Source: DASYTH01 sp035762905 (lineage in GTDB: Bacteria; Actinomycetota; Actinomycetes; Mycobacteriales; Pseudonocardiaceae). Taken from it: DNA of 64,000 nucleotides. The stretch covers positions 24,809 to 88,808 of the forward strand of contig NZ_DASUCC010000111.1 of NCBI RefSeq assembly GCF_035762905.1, given 5' to 3'. Below the pieces are notes generated by a model that did not search any database, was not told the DNA's origin, and worked only from the letters and a program-made list of their open reading frames with translations. A program made the position numbers and the translations under genes. Of the stretch, positions 26,315 through 35,117 are shown one piece after another. Position 1 is the first letter of the stretch, and each line of letters opens with the position of its first letter.

Positions 26315-29300
26315 ATGGTGGCGATGACGTTCCTCGCTCTCGGTCGGGTGCGTCTCTCGGCCGACGGTGTCGAGGCGCGCCTCCGCGGCCGGCGGGAACG
26401 GGCCGTGCTCGCTCTCCTGCTGGCCGCCCGAGGGCAGGTGCTCACGGCGGATCGCCTGATCGAGGACATCTGGGGCGATGACGCCGGCGACAGCACTCTC
26501 GGATCGCTGCAGGTGGCCGTCAGCAGATTGCGCGCGCTGATCGAGCCGGACCGGGTCAAGGGCGCCGAGCCCGCCGTGCTGGTCACCAGCGGAGCCGGAT
26601 ACGCACTCCTGGCGCCCCCGGACAGTGTCGATCTCGAACAGTTCACCGCTCTGGTCGTGGACGCCGACGCCGCGCTGGCGGCCGGGCGGCCCGACCAGGC
26701 GGTGAAGCTCTGTGACGAGGCCACCGCGCTCTGGGCAGGCCCGCCGTTCGGCCAGGAACTCGACTGCGCTCTGATCCGGTCCGAAACCGCCCGTCTGGAG
26801 GACCTGCGGTTGCGGGCGCACGAGCTACGCGCCCAGGCACTCCTGGAACTAGGCAGGCACGGGCTGCTGACCGGCGAGCTGGAGTCCCTCGTGCTCGCGC
26901 ACCCGTTCCGCGAACGACTGTGGGAACTGCTCGCCCTGGCGCTCTACCGCTCCGGCCGGCAGGGCGACGCCCTGGCCACGCTCCGCCGGGCCCGCGGCGC
27001 CCTGGCCGACGAACTGGGCATCGACCCCTCGCCAGCGCTGCGGAAGCTCGAGGCCGACGTCCTCGCGCAGTCGCCGGAGTTGACCGCTCGCGCCGTTCCC
27101 GAAACCGCCCCTGCTTCGGCGGCGACTCGGCCGTTCGCCCCGGCGGCCTCGGGATTCATCGGACGCGCGAGCGTGGTCGCCGACCTGCAGGCCGGTCTGC
27201 GGCGGGTGCTCGCCGGCCACGGCGAGACGGTACTGGTCAGTGGTGACGCCGGCATCGGCAAGACCCGGCTGGTCACCGAACTGGCGGCGATGGCCGCTGC
27301 CGCGGGGGTCAGGGTGCTGCGGGGGCAGTGCCACGAAGCCGACTTCTCGCCCGCCTACTGGCCGTGGCTGCCGATCCTGCGTGAGCTCGGGCCGGTGCGA
27401 CCCGGGTCGCCGGTGGACCTGCTGCTGTCCCCGGCCGACACACCTTCGGGAGGGGAGGCGGGATCGGTCGAACTGCGGACGTACGACGCGGTGTCGGCAC
27501 TGCTGGCCTGCGGCGCGTCCGACGGTCCGCTGCTGGTCGTCATCGACGATCTGCAGTGGGCCGACATGTCGTCGCTGCGGCTGCTGTCCTACGCCGCCGA
27601 AGCGCTCACCGACGAACGTGTGATGATCATCGCCACCCTGCGCGACCCGGCGGAGACGAGCCCGGCCCTGCAGACCTGTCTCGGCGCGCTGGGACGCCTG
27701 CAGATCACGCGGATCGCGCTGCGCGGCCTACCCGCTGAGGACGTCCGCAGCCTGGTGGCGGCGCTGGGCGGCGGCGAGACCGACGACGAACTGGGCTCGA
27801 TCATGTCCGAACGCACCGACGGAAATCCGTTCTTCGTGATCGAACTCGTTCGCCTGCTCGCCGCCGAACAGCGTCTGCACGCAGCCGGTGCCCGCGACGT
27901 TCCGGTACCACACGGCATCCAGGACGTCCTGCGGCTTCGGCTGGCCGGGCTGTCCGCGTCCACCGGTCGGTTGCTGCGGGTGGCGGCCGTGATCGGGCGG
28001 GAATTCGATCTCGACGTGGCCGGCGAGGTCTCGGGCACGCCCCCGGAGGAGGCGATCGACCTGCTGGACGAGGCGGTGCGCAGCCCCTGCGTCGAGGAGG
28101 GCGAGCGGCCGGGACGATACCGGTTCACCCACGCCCTGGTCCGGGAGACCCTTCTCGGCTCAATGTCGTCAACCCGCCGTGGCCTGCTGCACGCCGCTGT
28201 CGCCGTCGCCCTCGAGGCCCGGTTGCGCCACGCCCCTGAGCTGGTGACCGCGATCGCGCATCACTTCGCGCTCGGCGCGGCGATCCGGCCCGAACTGGCC
28301 GGGCGCGCCGTGCGGTACGCCGTGGCCGCCGCCCGGCTGGCCGAAAGCCAGGGTGCGCTGGACGAAGCCCTCAAGCACTGGGAGTCCGCCAAGGCGGCCG
28401 AGGCGCGCACGCCGGAACCACACCCGCGGCGCCGCTACGACGTGTTGCTCGGCCTCGGCCGCGCTCGGTACCGACGCGGACAGGTCGCCGGCTCCCGCGA
28501 AGCGCTGGACGCGGCCGTCGACCTCGGCCGCGAGCTCGACGACATCGTGCTGGTGGCCGAGGCCGCGTCCAGCTTCCGGGGGGCGGGCGTCTGGCGCTGG
28601 CGGGAGGCCGGCGCGGACGATCCCGGCACGGTCGCCGTTCTGCGGGAAGCCGCGGCGGCCCTGCCACCCGGGCCCCTGCTCGCTCGGGTGCTGGCGAGCC
28701 TGTCCATGGAGATGACGCATGAATGGTGCTCGCCCGAGGCCGCGGCGATCGCCGGGCAGGCGGTCGACATGGCACGGCCGATCGGCGACACCGCGCTGTT
28801 CGCCGATGTCGTGGCGATGCGCATGATGGTTCTCTGGGGCAAGCCCGGGGCGGCAGGCGAGCGACTCGCCCTGGCCGCTGAAGTCCTGCGGTTGCCACTT
28901 TCACCGGAACAGGAGCTGTACGCCCGGTTCGGTGCGGCCGCCGCACAGCTGCAGCACGGTGAGCCTCTCGCGGCCGACCGGGAGATGATCCGCTGCACCG
29001 AGCTGGCCCGGCGGCTGCGGCACACCGGCGCCGACGTCCCGATCGCCTGGTGGCGGTTCTACCGGGCGGTGGCGACCGGGGACGACGCCCTCGTGGCCCG
29101 GATGTCGGACGAGGTCATCCAACGGCATCGGCGCAGCCAGACCGTGGCCCTGCCCGAGATCGCCTCGATGGCACAGCTGGAGCGGGCCGGGGCAGACGCG
29201 CCGGTTCCGGAATCGTTGCTCACCCTCGCGACGGGAAACGCCAATCCCGCCTTCCGGTCCTTCATCGCCGAAGCACTCGCCCGGACCGGGCGCCTCCGCG

Positions 29301-29644
29301 AGGCCATCACCGTGCTCGGGGAGCCGGTGCCGGAGGGCCTGTGGCACTACTCCTCGATGTATGCCGAGTGTCTCCGTGTCGATGTTCTCGCCATGGCCGG
29401 ACCCAGCCCACGCTTGCGTAAGGCGCTGGACCGGATCGAACCGTGGCGCGATGAGTTCGCCGTCGCCGGCTCCACCGACTACCTCGGCTCGGTCGAGTAC
29501 TTCATCGGCCGCGGCCGGGAAGCACTCGGCGACCTCGACGGCGCCCGGGCCGCCTACCAGCGGGCCGTCGACCGCAACCAGGCTGCGCAGGTCGTCCCCT
29601 GGCTGCGGCGCGCACAGCAGAGCCTGGACGCTCTCCCGGCCTGA
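26315..29644 (+). CDS. SARP-type transcriptional regulator with BTAD, AAA ATPase and TPR-like domains
   Basis: About 1109 aa; ATG 26315 or ATG 26324 (MTFLALGRVRLSADG), neither with a convincing ribosome site. An OmpR-like winged helix (about residues 1-95, GRRERAVLALLLAARGQ ... VSRLRALIEPDR) is followed by a bacterial transcriptional activation domain (about 100-245). A STAND-type ATPase follows with Walker A SGDAGIGKTRLV (about 309-320) and Walker B LLVVIDDLQWAD (about 408-419). The C-terminal ~450 residues are helical TPR-like repeats. Same family as AfsR/large SARP activators. It is divergent from the FAD-oxidase gene and upstream of the CdtB-like gene, whose leaders share copies A and B, so it is the obvious regulator of both. 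Confidence 0.88.
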   Translation: MVAMTFLALGRVRLSADGVEARLRGRRERAVLALLLAARGQVLTADRLIEDIWGDDAGDSTLGSLQVAVSRLRALIEPDRVKGAEPAVLVTSGAGYALLAPPDSVDLEQFTALVVDADAALAAGRPDQAVKLCDEATALWAGPPFGQELDCALIRSETARLEDLRLRAHELRAQALLELGRHGLLTGELESLVLAHPFRERLWELLALALYRSGRQGDALATLRRARGALADELGIDPSPALRKLEADVLAQSPELTARAVPETAPASAATRPFAPAASGFIGRASVVADLQAGLRRVLAGHGETVLVSGDAGIGKTRLVTELAAMAAAAGVRVLRGQCHEADFSPAYWPWLPILRELGPVRPGSPVDLLLSPADTPSGGEAGSVELRTYDAVSALLACGASDGPLLVVIDDLQWADMSSLRLLSYAAEALTDERVMIIATLRDPAETSPALQTCLGALGRLQITRIALRGLPAEDVRSLVAALGGGETDDELGSIMSERTDGNPFFVIELVRLLAAEQRLHAAGARDVPVPHGIQDVLRLRLAGLSASTGRLLRVAAVIGREFDLDVAGEVSGTPPEEAIDLLDEAVRSPCVEEGERPGRYRFTHALVRETLLGSMSSTRRGLLHAAVAVALEARLRHAPELVTAIAHHFALGAAIRPELAGRAVRYAVAAARLAESQGALDEALKHWESAKAAEARTPEPHPRRRYDVLLGLGRARYRRGQVAGSREALDAAVDLGRELDDIVLVAEAASSFRGAGVWRWREAGADDPGTVAVLREAAAALPPGPLLARVLASLSMEMTHEWCSPEAAAIAGQAVDMARPIGDTALFADVVAMRMMVLWGKPGAAGERLALAAEVLRLPLSPEQELYARFGAAAAQLQHGEPLAADREMIRCTELARRLRHTGADVPIAWWRFYRAVATGDDALVARMSDEVIQRHRRSQTVALPEIASMAQLERAGADAPVPESLLTLATGNANPAFRSFIAEALARTGRLREAITVLGEPVPEGLWHYSSMYAECLRVDVLAMAGPSPRLRKALDRIEPWRDEFAVAGSTDYLGSVEYFIGRGREALGDLDGARAAYQRAVDRNQAAQVVPWLRRAQQSLDALPA

Positions 29645-29670
29645 CCTGAGGGTCGGCTCGACACGGCGGT

Positions 29671-29781
29671 AAGCCGACGATAAGCGGGGCTCGACAGGGG
29701 GCAAGTGGGAGATCAGCGGGTGCGGTCAGAGTCTGCCCCAGATCGGCCCCACTCCTACCCAAGAGACGAGAACAACCCAAG
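29671..29781 (+). promoter_or_regulatory. Promoter region copy B (CdtB-like gene)
   Basis: 111-bp leader nearly identical to copy A in opposite orientation. It runs up to the ATG at 29782, ending CTACCCAAGAGACGAGAACA then ACCCAAG. GATCAG and GGTCAG direct repeats spaced 13 bp sit at about 29713-29731, candidate SARP binding repeats. Confidence 0.75.
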
Positions 29782-31077
29782 ATGTCTGACAAGCCGCACA
29801 GGGGCTCGCCGCCTCGATGGCCGCCGCTGCGACACGTGCTCGCAACACTGTCGACCCTGCTGCTGACGGGGACACTGTTGACCATGGCCGGGGGAACCGC
29901 GCACGCGGCGCCGCCGGACACCCACACCGCGGCGACGTGGAACATGCAGAACGGGCGGGACCGGTGGGCCGGCGCCTACGCCCTGGCCCGGACGACCTCG
30001 GTGGTGACGCTGCAGGAGGTACCGAACGTCGAACCGTCCGCCGCGGTCCTCCTGATGATGCGAGGGCAGGTAGCGGTCTACCATTGGCGAGAGTCGACCC
30101 GTGACCCGGTCCGCTACCTGCACATTCTCCCGCAGGCCTCACAGAACCTGGCGATCATCACCACCTGGTGGCCCGACACGGTCCATGTGGTCGACGGCAA
30201 CTACCGTGACGCGCTCGCGGTCGGTAACCGAACCGACAACGTCATGTTCGCCGCCATCCACGCCTCGGCCAACGGTGGAAGCGACTCCGCCTCCCTCGTG
30301 CGCCGCGTGTCGGACGCGGCCACGGCCAACACCTACGCCCACTGGGCCGTGCTCGGCGACTTCAACCGCGACCCCGGTCTGCTGCCGGTCCTCGGGCTGC
30401 CCCAGAACTCCCGCATCTACAACCCCGGCCAGGCCACCCAGCGCAGCGGCGGACAACTCGACTACATGGTCTCCAACGTCCTCACCGACAACTGGCAGGC
30501 CACGGTCGGCGCCAACGCGGGCAGCGACCACTGGCCCGTCCGCTTCGGTTCCCTGCGGGCAGCGGCCGAGCCCCCGGAGCTCACCATCCACGCCGACAAC
30601 AGCGACCGCCTGCTGGACGTGTACCAAGCCGAGGACCGCAACGGCACGCACGTGATCACCTACCACGACACCGGCGGCGCCAACCAGAAATGGCGGCTGT
30701 CCCACATCGGCACCGCCGACAGCGGCCAACCCCTGTACCGGCTGATCAGCTCCGACACCGGCAAATGCCTCGACGTCAACCAGGGCCAGTCCAGCACAGC
30801 GGGCAACCACCTCAACATCTGGACCTGCCACCGCGCCGACGGCCAGCCCGACCCCGGCGGCCCCCAGCGCGACACCCAGAACTACACCCTGGAACACCCC
30901 GTCGCGCACATGCCGAACCTCACGATGCTCCGCAACAACGCCACCGGCCTCTACGCCAACGTCAACCGCAACGAAACCGACGACGGCGCCTGGCTCATCC
31001 AATGGCCCGACCAAGCCGGAGGGAACCCCGTGCCGAACGAGACCTTCTACCTCCACCCCCCCATCGCCATCCAGTAA
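29782..31077 (+). CDS. Secreted CdtB-like endonuclease/phosphatase fused to a ricin-type lectin domain
   Basis: 431 aa with a Sec-type signal peptide (basic head, then HVLATLSTLLLTGTLLTM and AHA before APPDTH, cleavage about residue 43). About residues 48-255 match the CdtB branch of endonuclease/exonuclease/phosphatases: TWNMQNG, LQEVP, NVMFAAIHASANGGSDS (catalytic His), GDFNRDP, LDYMVSN and SDHWPV carry the expected Asn, Glu, His, Asp/Asn and Asp/His residues. About 262-430 is a ricin B-like beta-trefoil (SDRLLDVYQAEDRNG, GKCLDVNQGQSS, QKWRL). CdtB toxins normally use separate CdtA/CdtC lectins; here lectin and nuclease are in one chain. Target unknown. Confidence 0.87.
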   Translation: MSDKPHRGSPPRWPPLRHVLATLSTLLLTGTLLTMAGGTAHAAPPDTHTAATWNMQNGRDRWAGAYALARTTSVVTLQEVPNVEPSAAVLLMMRGQVAVYHWRESTRDPVRYLHILPQASQNLAIITTWWPDTVHVVDGNYRDALAVGNRTDNVMFAAIHASANGGSDSASLVRRVSDAATANTYAHWAVLGDFNRDPGLLPVLGLPQNSRIYNPGQATQRSGGQLDYMVSNVLTDNWQATVGANAGSDHWPVRFGSLRAAAEPPELTIHADNSDRLLDVYQAEDRNGTHVITYHDTGGANQKWRLSHIGTADSGQPLYRLISSDTGKCLDVNQGQSSTAGNHLNIWTCHRADGQPDPGGPQRDTQNYTLEHPVAHMPNLTMLRNNATGLYANVNRNETDDGAWLIQWPDQAGGNPVPNETFYLHPPIAIQ

Positions 31078-31219
31078 GCCCGGAATACCCGACGGCATCC
31101 CGGAAGCCCTACCGGCCACGCTCCCCGCAACGTTGAGCGTCAACTTTCCCCACAGGCCAAGGTCTTCCGGCGGCACTCCCGACCCAAACCAAACCCGGAG
31201 CGGCGAGCGGGGCACCTTC

Positions 31220-31248
31220 AGCGGGTGGCGGACCAACCGCCACCCGCT
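31220..31248 (+). terminator. Stem-loop downstream of the CdtB-like gene
   Basis: Perfect 12-bp inverted repeat (31220-31231 with 31237-31248) around loop ACCAA, 142 bp after the stop. Likely transcription terminator. Confidence 0.6.
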
Positions 31249-31553
31249 ACTGCCATCCGATTCGAGCTTCACCATCGTTCGAGCCAGCCAGCACCGCACT
31301 CGAAAGGCTGAGGATGTAACCCGCGTCCTTGACCTTCGTGATCATCGCGTCCGCAGGGAGTCGGGCGATGTTGCGGTGACAGACGCGTCCATAGAAACCT
31401 TTCGCTCGCTTGAAAATGGGCCCCGGGTTCACCTGACCGCATGTCCTGGCTTACCAGAACAAAAGCCAACTCGGTGTCAGACCCCGACAACACCGGAGCA
31501 TCGGCTCTGCGCCAGCCCGGCGAAGAAGCTCAACACGCCGACTTGACAGGGAA
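31249..31553. other. Right end of the nested transposon, no gene supported
   Basis: About 300 bp ending in TTGACAGGGAA at the junction (31543-31553). A 61-codon open frame exists on the minus strand (31247-31432) but lacks a ribosome site and a recognisable family. The stretch presumably contains recombinase-binding sites for the right end. Confidence 0.45.
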
Positions 31554-32095
31554 CCGCAGCGGGGCGACCAGCCGCGCTCCTGGAGCGAGCTGGTTCCACC
31601 ACGGGAGAGGGATGTCCCAGGGTGAGACGGTGGCGATCATCCGGTCGTAGGGGGAGTGGCCGGGGTAGCCGAGCCCGCCATCACCGGTGATCACGTGTAC
31701 GCCGCCATAGCTGGTAGCGATGAGCGCGCGCTTGGCTTGCGCGGTCACGTCCGGGTCGATGTCGATGGTGGTCACGAGGTCCGCGCGGCCGGCCAGGTCG
31801 GCGAGCAGACCTGCGTGTAGCCGGTGCCCGCGCCAATCTCCAGGATGCGGTTGCCAGGTTGGACGTGCAGTTGGTCAAGCATCGCCGCGACCACCCATGG
31901 CGCCGATGCGCAGGACAACGCCCGGCCGCCCTCGAATCGGTGCGTGACCACGGCCTGCCACGGGATCGTAGGCGAGCGCCAGGTCGGCGTGCGGCCGCCC
32001 GGCAGACGTAGTTGGTCGCCACCGACGCCGGCGTCCGGGTGGCGACTACGCGCGTGGTCGACGACCCCCTGTGGCGTTGACGGCGGCCGAGTCAA
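31554..32095 (-). pseudogene. PCMT-type methyltransferase, 5' part, interrupted by the nested transposon
   Basis: The N-terminal half contains GRALSCASAPWVVAAML and the SAM-binding motif ILEIGAGTGYTQ. After a frameshift near 31810 it continues LLADLAGRADLVTTIDIDP and GDGGLGYPGHSPYDRMIATV, ending NQLAPGARLVAPLR at the transposon junction. It continues at 17,188 in the 3' part. The family methylates Asp/isoAsp carboxylates; next to RiPP genes it modifies peptide precursors, but no clear precursor is left nearby. Frameshifts in both halves show the gene is dead regardless of the insertion. Confidence 0.8.
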
Positions 32096-32254
32096 CTTTC
32101 GGGTGGTGGTGTGAGCGTTGCCGGCGGAGGGCGAATCCGCGCGTGGAATCCCATGTCAGCCCTACCCACCCCCGACGTGGGCGGTGACGTGGGTCGTTTC
32201 GGATCGGCCCGGGCCCGCCACGGTGATCAGCCAGTTCGTTAGACCGCCACCGAC

Positions 32255-32375
32255 GGTGCTGGCGTACTGCTCGGCGGTTGTCCGGTTGGGGAACCGGACC
32301 TCTTGCGGCAGATGTGGGCATACCACGCCCGCCAGGCGCGGACCTGATAGTGATCCAGCCCGGCAGCAACGGCAG
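32255..32375 (-). mobile_element. Small relic of an IS701-type transposase C-terminus
   Basis: Minus-strand translation gives AGLDHYQVRAWRAWYAHI, a close match to the same segment of the IS701-type copy at 44,560-44,640. Nothing else of that IS survives here. Confidence 0.6.
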
Positions 32376-32509
32376 AGTAGGTCCGCTCGATAGGAAAACG
32401 TCGATACACTCGTTCGTATCACTGCCGAACGGCTATAACGCGTAGGAGGCTCTTTCGGTTAACTGTCACGTCGAGTGCAGTATGTGTAACCATGAGTCAG
32501 CGGCGTGAG

Positions 32510-34366
32510 CTAATCATCCTGGCGTTTGACTGCCCTATCCTTGATGGTTGGATATATGTCTGCAGTTAGATTTACGATAAAGTCGACCTCTTCGGCAGTC
32601 GTGCTCGCCCATTGGGTGTCGTCGTTACTGAGGTAGAGAATCTCTTTTGGTGTGAGCCTATAAAGGTCGACGCGACGGTCGCGGTTGTCATCTGTGCTGA
32701 ACACTGCCCATGTCGAGTCATCGAGCCCCAGCACTGCCGGCAAGGGCGTGTGAGTATTGTCGAGTGTCGCGGCGAAAGAGTTTCGCAACGGCTCCAAACA
32801 GACATACTCCTGCCTAAGGACTTCGAGCAGTGACCAGTGATCGTCTTCTGCCGGCGGTTCTGCTACTGCCCTTTCGTACGCCAGGAGGACCGCAGACCTC
32901 TCATCGAGTAGAAAGTCTCTCAGGATCCGCGCGGTGAGCCGCGGAACGGCCAGTGACGTCTCCGTCTGCATGACCAAGCCGAGGCGCTCCAGACGGTGCA
33001 CAGCGGCTTGCAGCTGCATGAGACTTGGTCGACCAGCGAGATGCCTGACGATCTCGACGACGAGGTCTCGCGGGCGTTCGCCGCTGCTGTGCATCCAGAC
33101 AATGGTCGCCAAGATGCCGGTCGCCAATGGGACGTTACGGACTGCTTCATAGAGTTCCTGGACGATAACCGGTAGACTCCGCGCCGCTTGCCCGAGCTCC
33201 GCGAGGTCGTTCAGAGCATGTCGAGTTCGCCTGGCGATGTCTTCCAGCAAGTCTTCAGGGCTCATGGCGTCGTCGCTCTTGAGGTAGCGAACAACGAGGT
33301 GGAGCGTTTCAGCATGCCCTCCCAGGACCGAGGTGAGTCCGTCAAGAGTCTTCTCTGTCAACGTCGAAACCTGCTCGAGCTGTTCGCGTAGATAGGTTTG
33401 GACGTCATCATCGGGCACGGTGGCGATTAGCCGACTCGGCGGTGGCGTACGGTCATCTTGGTCGCCGAAACTCAAGCGCGTGGATGCGGTGATCAAGACA
33501 GGGATGTTGGTGCCGCGCGGCAGCAACATGTGGATGTCCTCTTCGGCGCGAACGTCGTCAAGCACAAGCAGGCGGATGGCCTTAAATCGGGTGGCGAGGT
33601 CACGGAAACGAGCGATGCACTGCTCATCGGACAGCGGGCCATCGTCGATGCCTTCGCGCAGCAACACCTGCCGTATGTCACGTTCGTAGAGTCCGCGACG
33701 CCGCAGTCGTATGATCTGGCTGATTTGAGGCGGCCCAACCTGGTCAGCGAAGCGGCGAGCCAATGTGGACTTGCCAACGCCGTCTAGTCCCCAGATCACG
33801 AACAGACCGCCCTCGTCTGCCGCAAGCTCTCGGTAGGTCCGGCGCAACCAGGCAAGATCTTCGGACCGGGGAATCCACGGTGCTGCTGGGGCTCGGTCGC
33901 CCGGTTTCGGATCCTGCATCCTCAGCTGATACAGCCGGATCCACGAGGCAAACTGGTCAACATACGCACTGTTGAATCCTCGGATCGTATGCCAGCTCGG
34001 TTTTGATGTAACGGTCGATGCGGCGAACTCCTGACGCTGGCGGGCGTTGGCCTCTTTTGACTTGTCCGTCAAGCCGAAGATCAGCCGGAGCGTGGCCGGG
34101 TTGGAGATAGATCCTGCCGCAGAGTCCGGAAGAGTCATCGGAATCGTCGTTTCAGCAGCAGCCACGACGCTGATGAGCATGGCGCGAATGTCTTCCAGAC
34201 GTACCTGATCTGTCGGTGTGCCGTCGGCCGTGGCTATTGCGCTAATGAGTGCTGATGGCCGGAAGGCCGGTCGGCGCCCGAGTAGCACCCCGAACGGCGT
34301 CTTGCGCCAGACGTCAAGCTCTCGCTCAAGCGAACCCGCTTCTTCGGTGTCAGCTTGTCGCTCCAT
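32510..34366 (-). CDS. NB-ARC/STAND-type NTPase
   Basis: 618 aa from ATG 34366; a GTG at 34387 is an alternative, and neither has a strong ribosome site. An N-terminal domain of about 160 residues (ELDVWRKTPFGVLLGRRP ... LRLIFGLTDKSKEANARQ) is unknown to me. The P-loop is IWGLDGVGKSTLAR (about residue 190-203), Walker B RLLVLDDVRAEED (about 263-275) and sensor region VLITASTRLSF. The remainder is helical, without recognisable WD40 or TPR repeats, ending WAVFSTDDNRDRRVDLYRLTPKE. NB-ARC proteins are ligand-gated oligomerising switches used in bacterial regulation and anti-phage defence; which applies is unknown. A degenerate copy of its 3' end lies at 43.3 kb. Confidence 0.82.
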   Translation of the reverse strand: MERQADTEEAGSLERELDVWRKTPFGVLLGRRPAFRPSALISAIATADGTPTDQVRLEDIRAMLISVVAAAETTIPMTLPDSAAGSISNPATLRLIFGLTDKSKEANARQRQEFAASTVTSKPSWHTIRGFNSAYVDQFASWIRLYQLRMQDPKPGDRAPAAPWIPRSEDLAWLRRTYRELAADEGGLFVIWGLDGVGKSTLARRFADQVGPPQISQIIRLRRRGLYERDIRQVLLREGIDDGPLSDEQCIARFRDLATRFKAIRLLVLDDVRAEEDIHMLLPRGTNIPVLITASTRLSFGDQDDRTPPPSRLIATVPDDDVQTYLREQLEQVSTLTEKTLDGLTSVLGGHAETLHLVVRYLKSDDAMSPEDLLEDIARRTRHALNDLAELGQAARSLPVIVQELYEAVRNVPLATGILATIVWMHSSGERPRDLVVEIVRHLAGRPSLMQLQAAVHRLERLGLVMQTETSLAVPRLTARILRDFLLDERSAVLLAYERAVAEPPAEDDHWSLLEVLRQEYVCLEPLRNSFAATLDNTHTPLPAVLGLDDSTWAVFSTDDNRDRRVDLYRLTPKEILYLSNDDTQWASTTAEEVDFIVNLTADIYPTIKDRAVKRQDD

Positions 34367-34537
34367 GACTGCCGATCGACCCCTCACTCACATCGCAGAA
34401 CTCGCTCAGTCTGCGCTCATTTTATGAGGCTCACTAGAGGAAGAGTCTGGGTCGAGGTCGCGAACCAGGTCGATCTCACCACATCAACCGCACGGCGCAG
34501 GCGCACCGGCCTCACGTGCATCGAGAAAGGGATCGCA

Positions 34538-34978
34538 ATGAAACCCCTCAACCGGGTCGCTGGCGTCATCATGGCGACTGGTCTCGCCTTCGGCGGGGCG
34601 GGTCAGGCGGTGGCAGCCACGACCGCAGTCCCGAGCCCGCATATCGTGGAGGTCGGCGCCCAGACCTCGACCAGCCCGGGCATCCTGGCCTCCAGCGCCG
34701 CCCGCCACGCGGCGGCCGCGGACGGGACCGCCACCGCGCCGAACGGCAACGACACTGTTAACTCGCCTGTCGTCAGGCTCGTGATCGAGGCGCTCAAGCG
34801 CGCGGGCAAGCCCATCTACGATGCCGCTGTCCACTTCGTCCGTCAGGGCTGGCACGCGTTCCAAGGCTGGTGGAGTGGCCTGCCCTGGTGGATCAAGGGT
34901 CCGGTGGAGTGGGCTGCTGGCGGCGGCGCCTGGGAGGTCTTCGTCGCCATCTGCAACCACCTGGGCATCCGCTGGTGA
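34538..34978 (+). CDS. Small secreted Trp-rich protein
   Basis: 146 aa, ATG 34538 with GAAAGGG upstream. It has a signal peptide with hydrophobic core VIMATGLAFGGAGQAVA, likely cleaved after AVA-A. A low-complexity Ala/Thr/Ser spacer (about residues 30-75) is followed by a compact amphipathic C-terminus of about 65 residues: VVRLVIEALKRAGKPIYDAA, WHAFQGWWSGLPWWIKGP, VEWAAGGGAWEVF. Leader, spacer and Trp-rich cationic/amphipathic tail recall a secreted peptide toxin or bacteriocin-like product. I know no named family and no catalytic motif. A very strong terminator follows at 35068. Confidence 0.75.
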   Translation: MKPLNRVAGVIMATGLAFGGAGQAVAATTAVPSPHIVEVGAQTSTSPGILASSAARHAAAADGTATAPNGNDTVNSPVVRLVIEALKRAGKPIYDAAVHFVRQGWHAFQGWWSGLPWWIKGPVEWAAGGGAWEVFVAICNHLGIRW

Positions 34979-35067
34979 GTCGAGGATGACCGTCGAGTAG
35001 CCGCACCGAGAGGTGTGCCTGGCGACACATCGCCGCTGGCGGTCGACAACGGCTGGAGCTGTCCGTT

Positions 35068-35117
35068 TCGTGAAAGCGCCTCCACCACCCGCTGGGTGGT
35101 GGAGGCGCTTCTCACGA
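35068..35117 (+). terminator. Very strong stem-loop after the Trp-rich protein gene
   Basis: Perfect 17-bp stem (35074-35090 with 35094-35110) with a 3-nt GCT loop, extended by TCGTGA/TCACGA below a one-base bulge. About 90 bp downstream of the stop. No T-run. Confidence 0.8.

Larger units (their letters stand above)
17189..31553. mobile_element. Nested 14,365-bp Tn554-like transposon
   Basis: Flanked by identical hexamers CCGCAG (17183-17188 and 31554-31559). Removing 17189-31553 plus one hexamer joins the methyltransferase halves into an in-frame VAPLRWRGQ. Short inverted ends TTCCCT (17189) and AGGGAA (31548-31553) abut the hexamers. The left end carries three tyrosine recombinases and a small coiled-coil protein in one overlapping operon, as in the TnpA-TnpB-TnpC arrangement of Tn554, which also leaves a hexanucleotide core at its ends. 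Cargo: FAD-oxidase/NmrA fusion, SARP-type regulator and CdtB-like/ricin secreted protein. It has inserted into the outer island. Confidence 0.88.

Noticed and set aside
31247..31432. 61-codon minus-strand ORF at the right end of the nested element
   Set aside because: No ribosome site and no recognisable family; the region is more likely recombinase-binding DNA.
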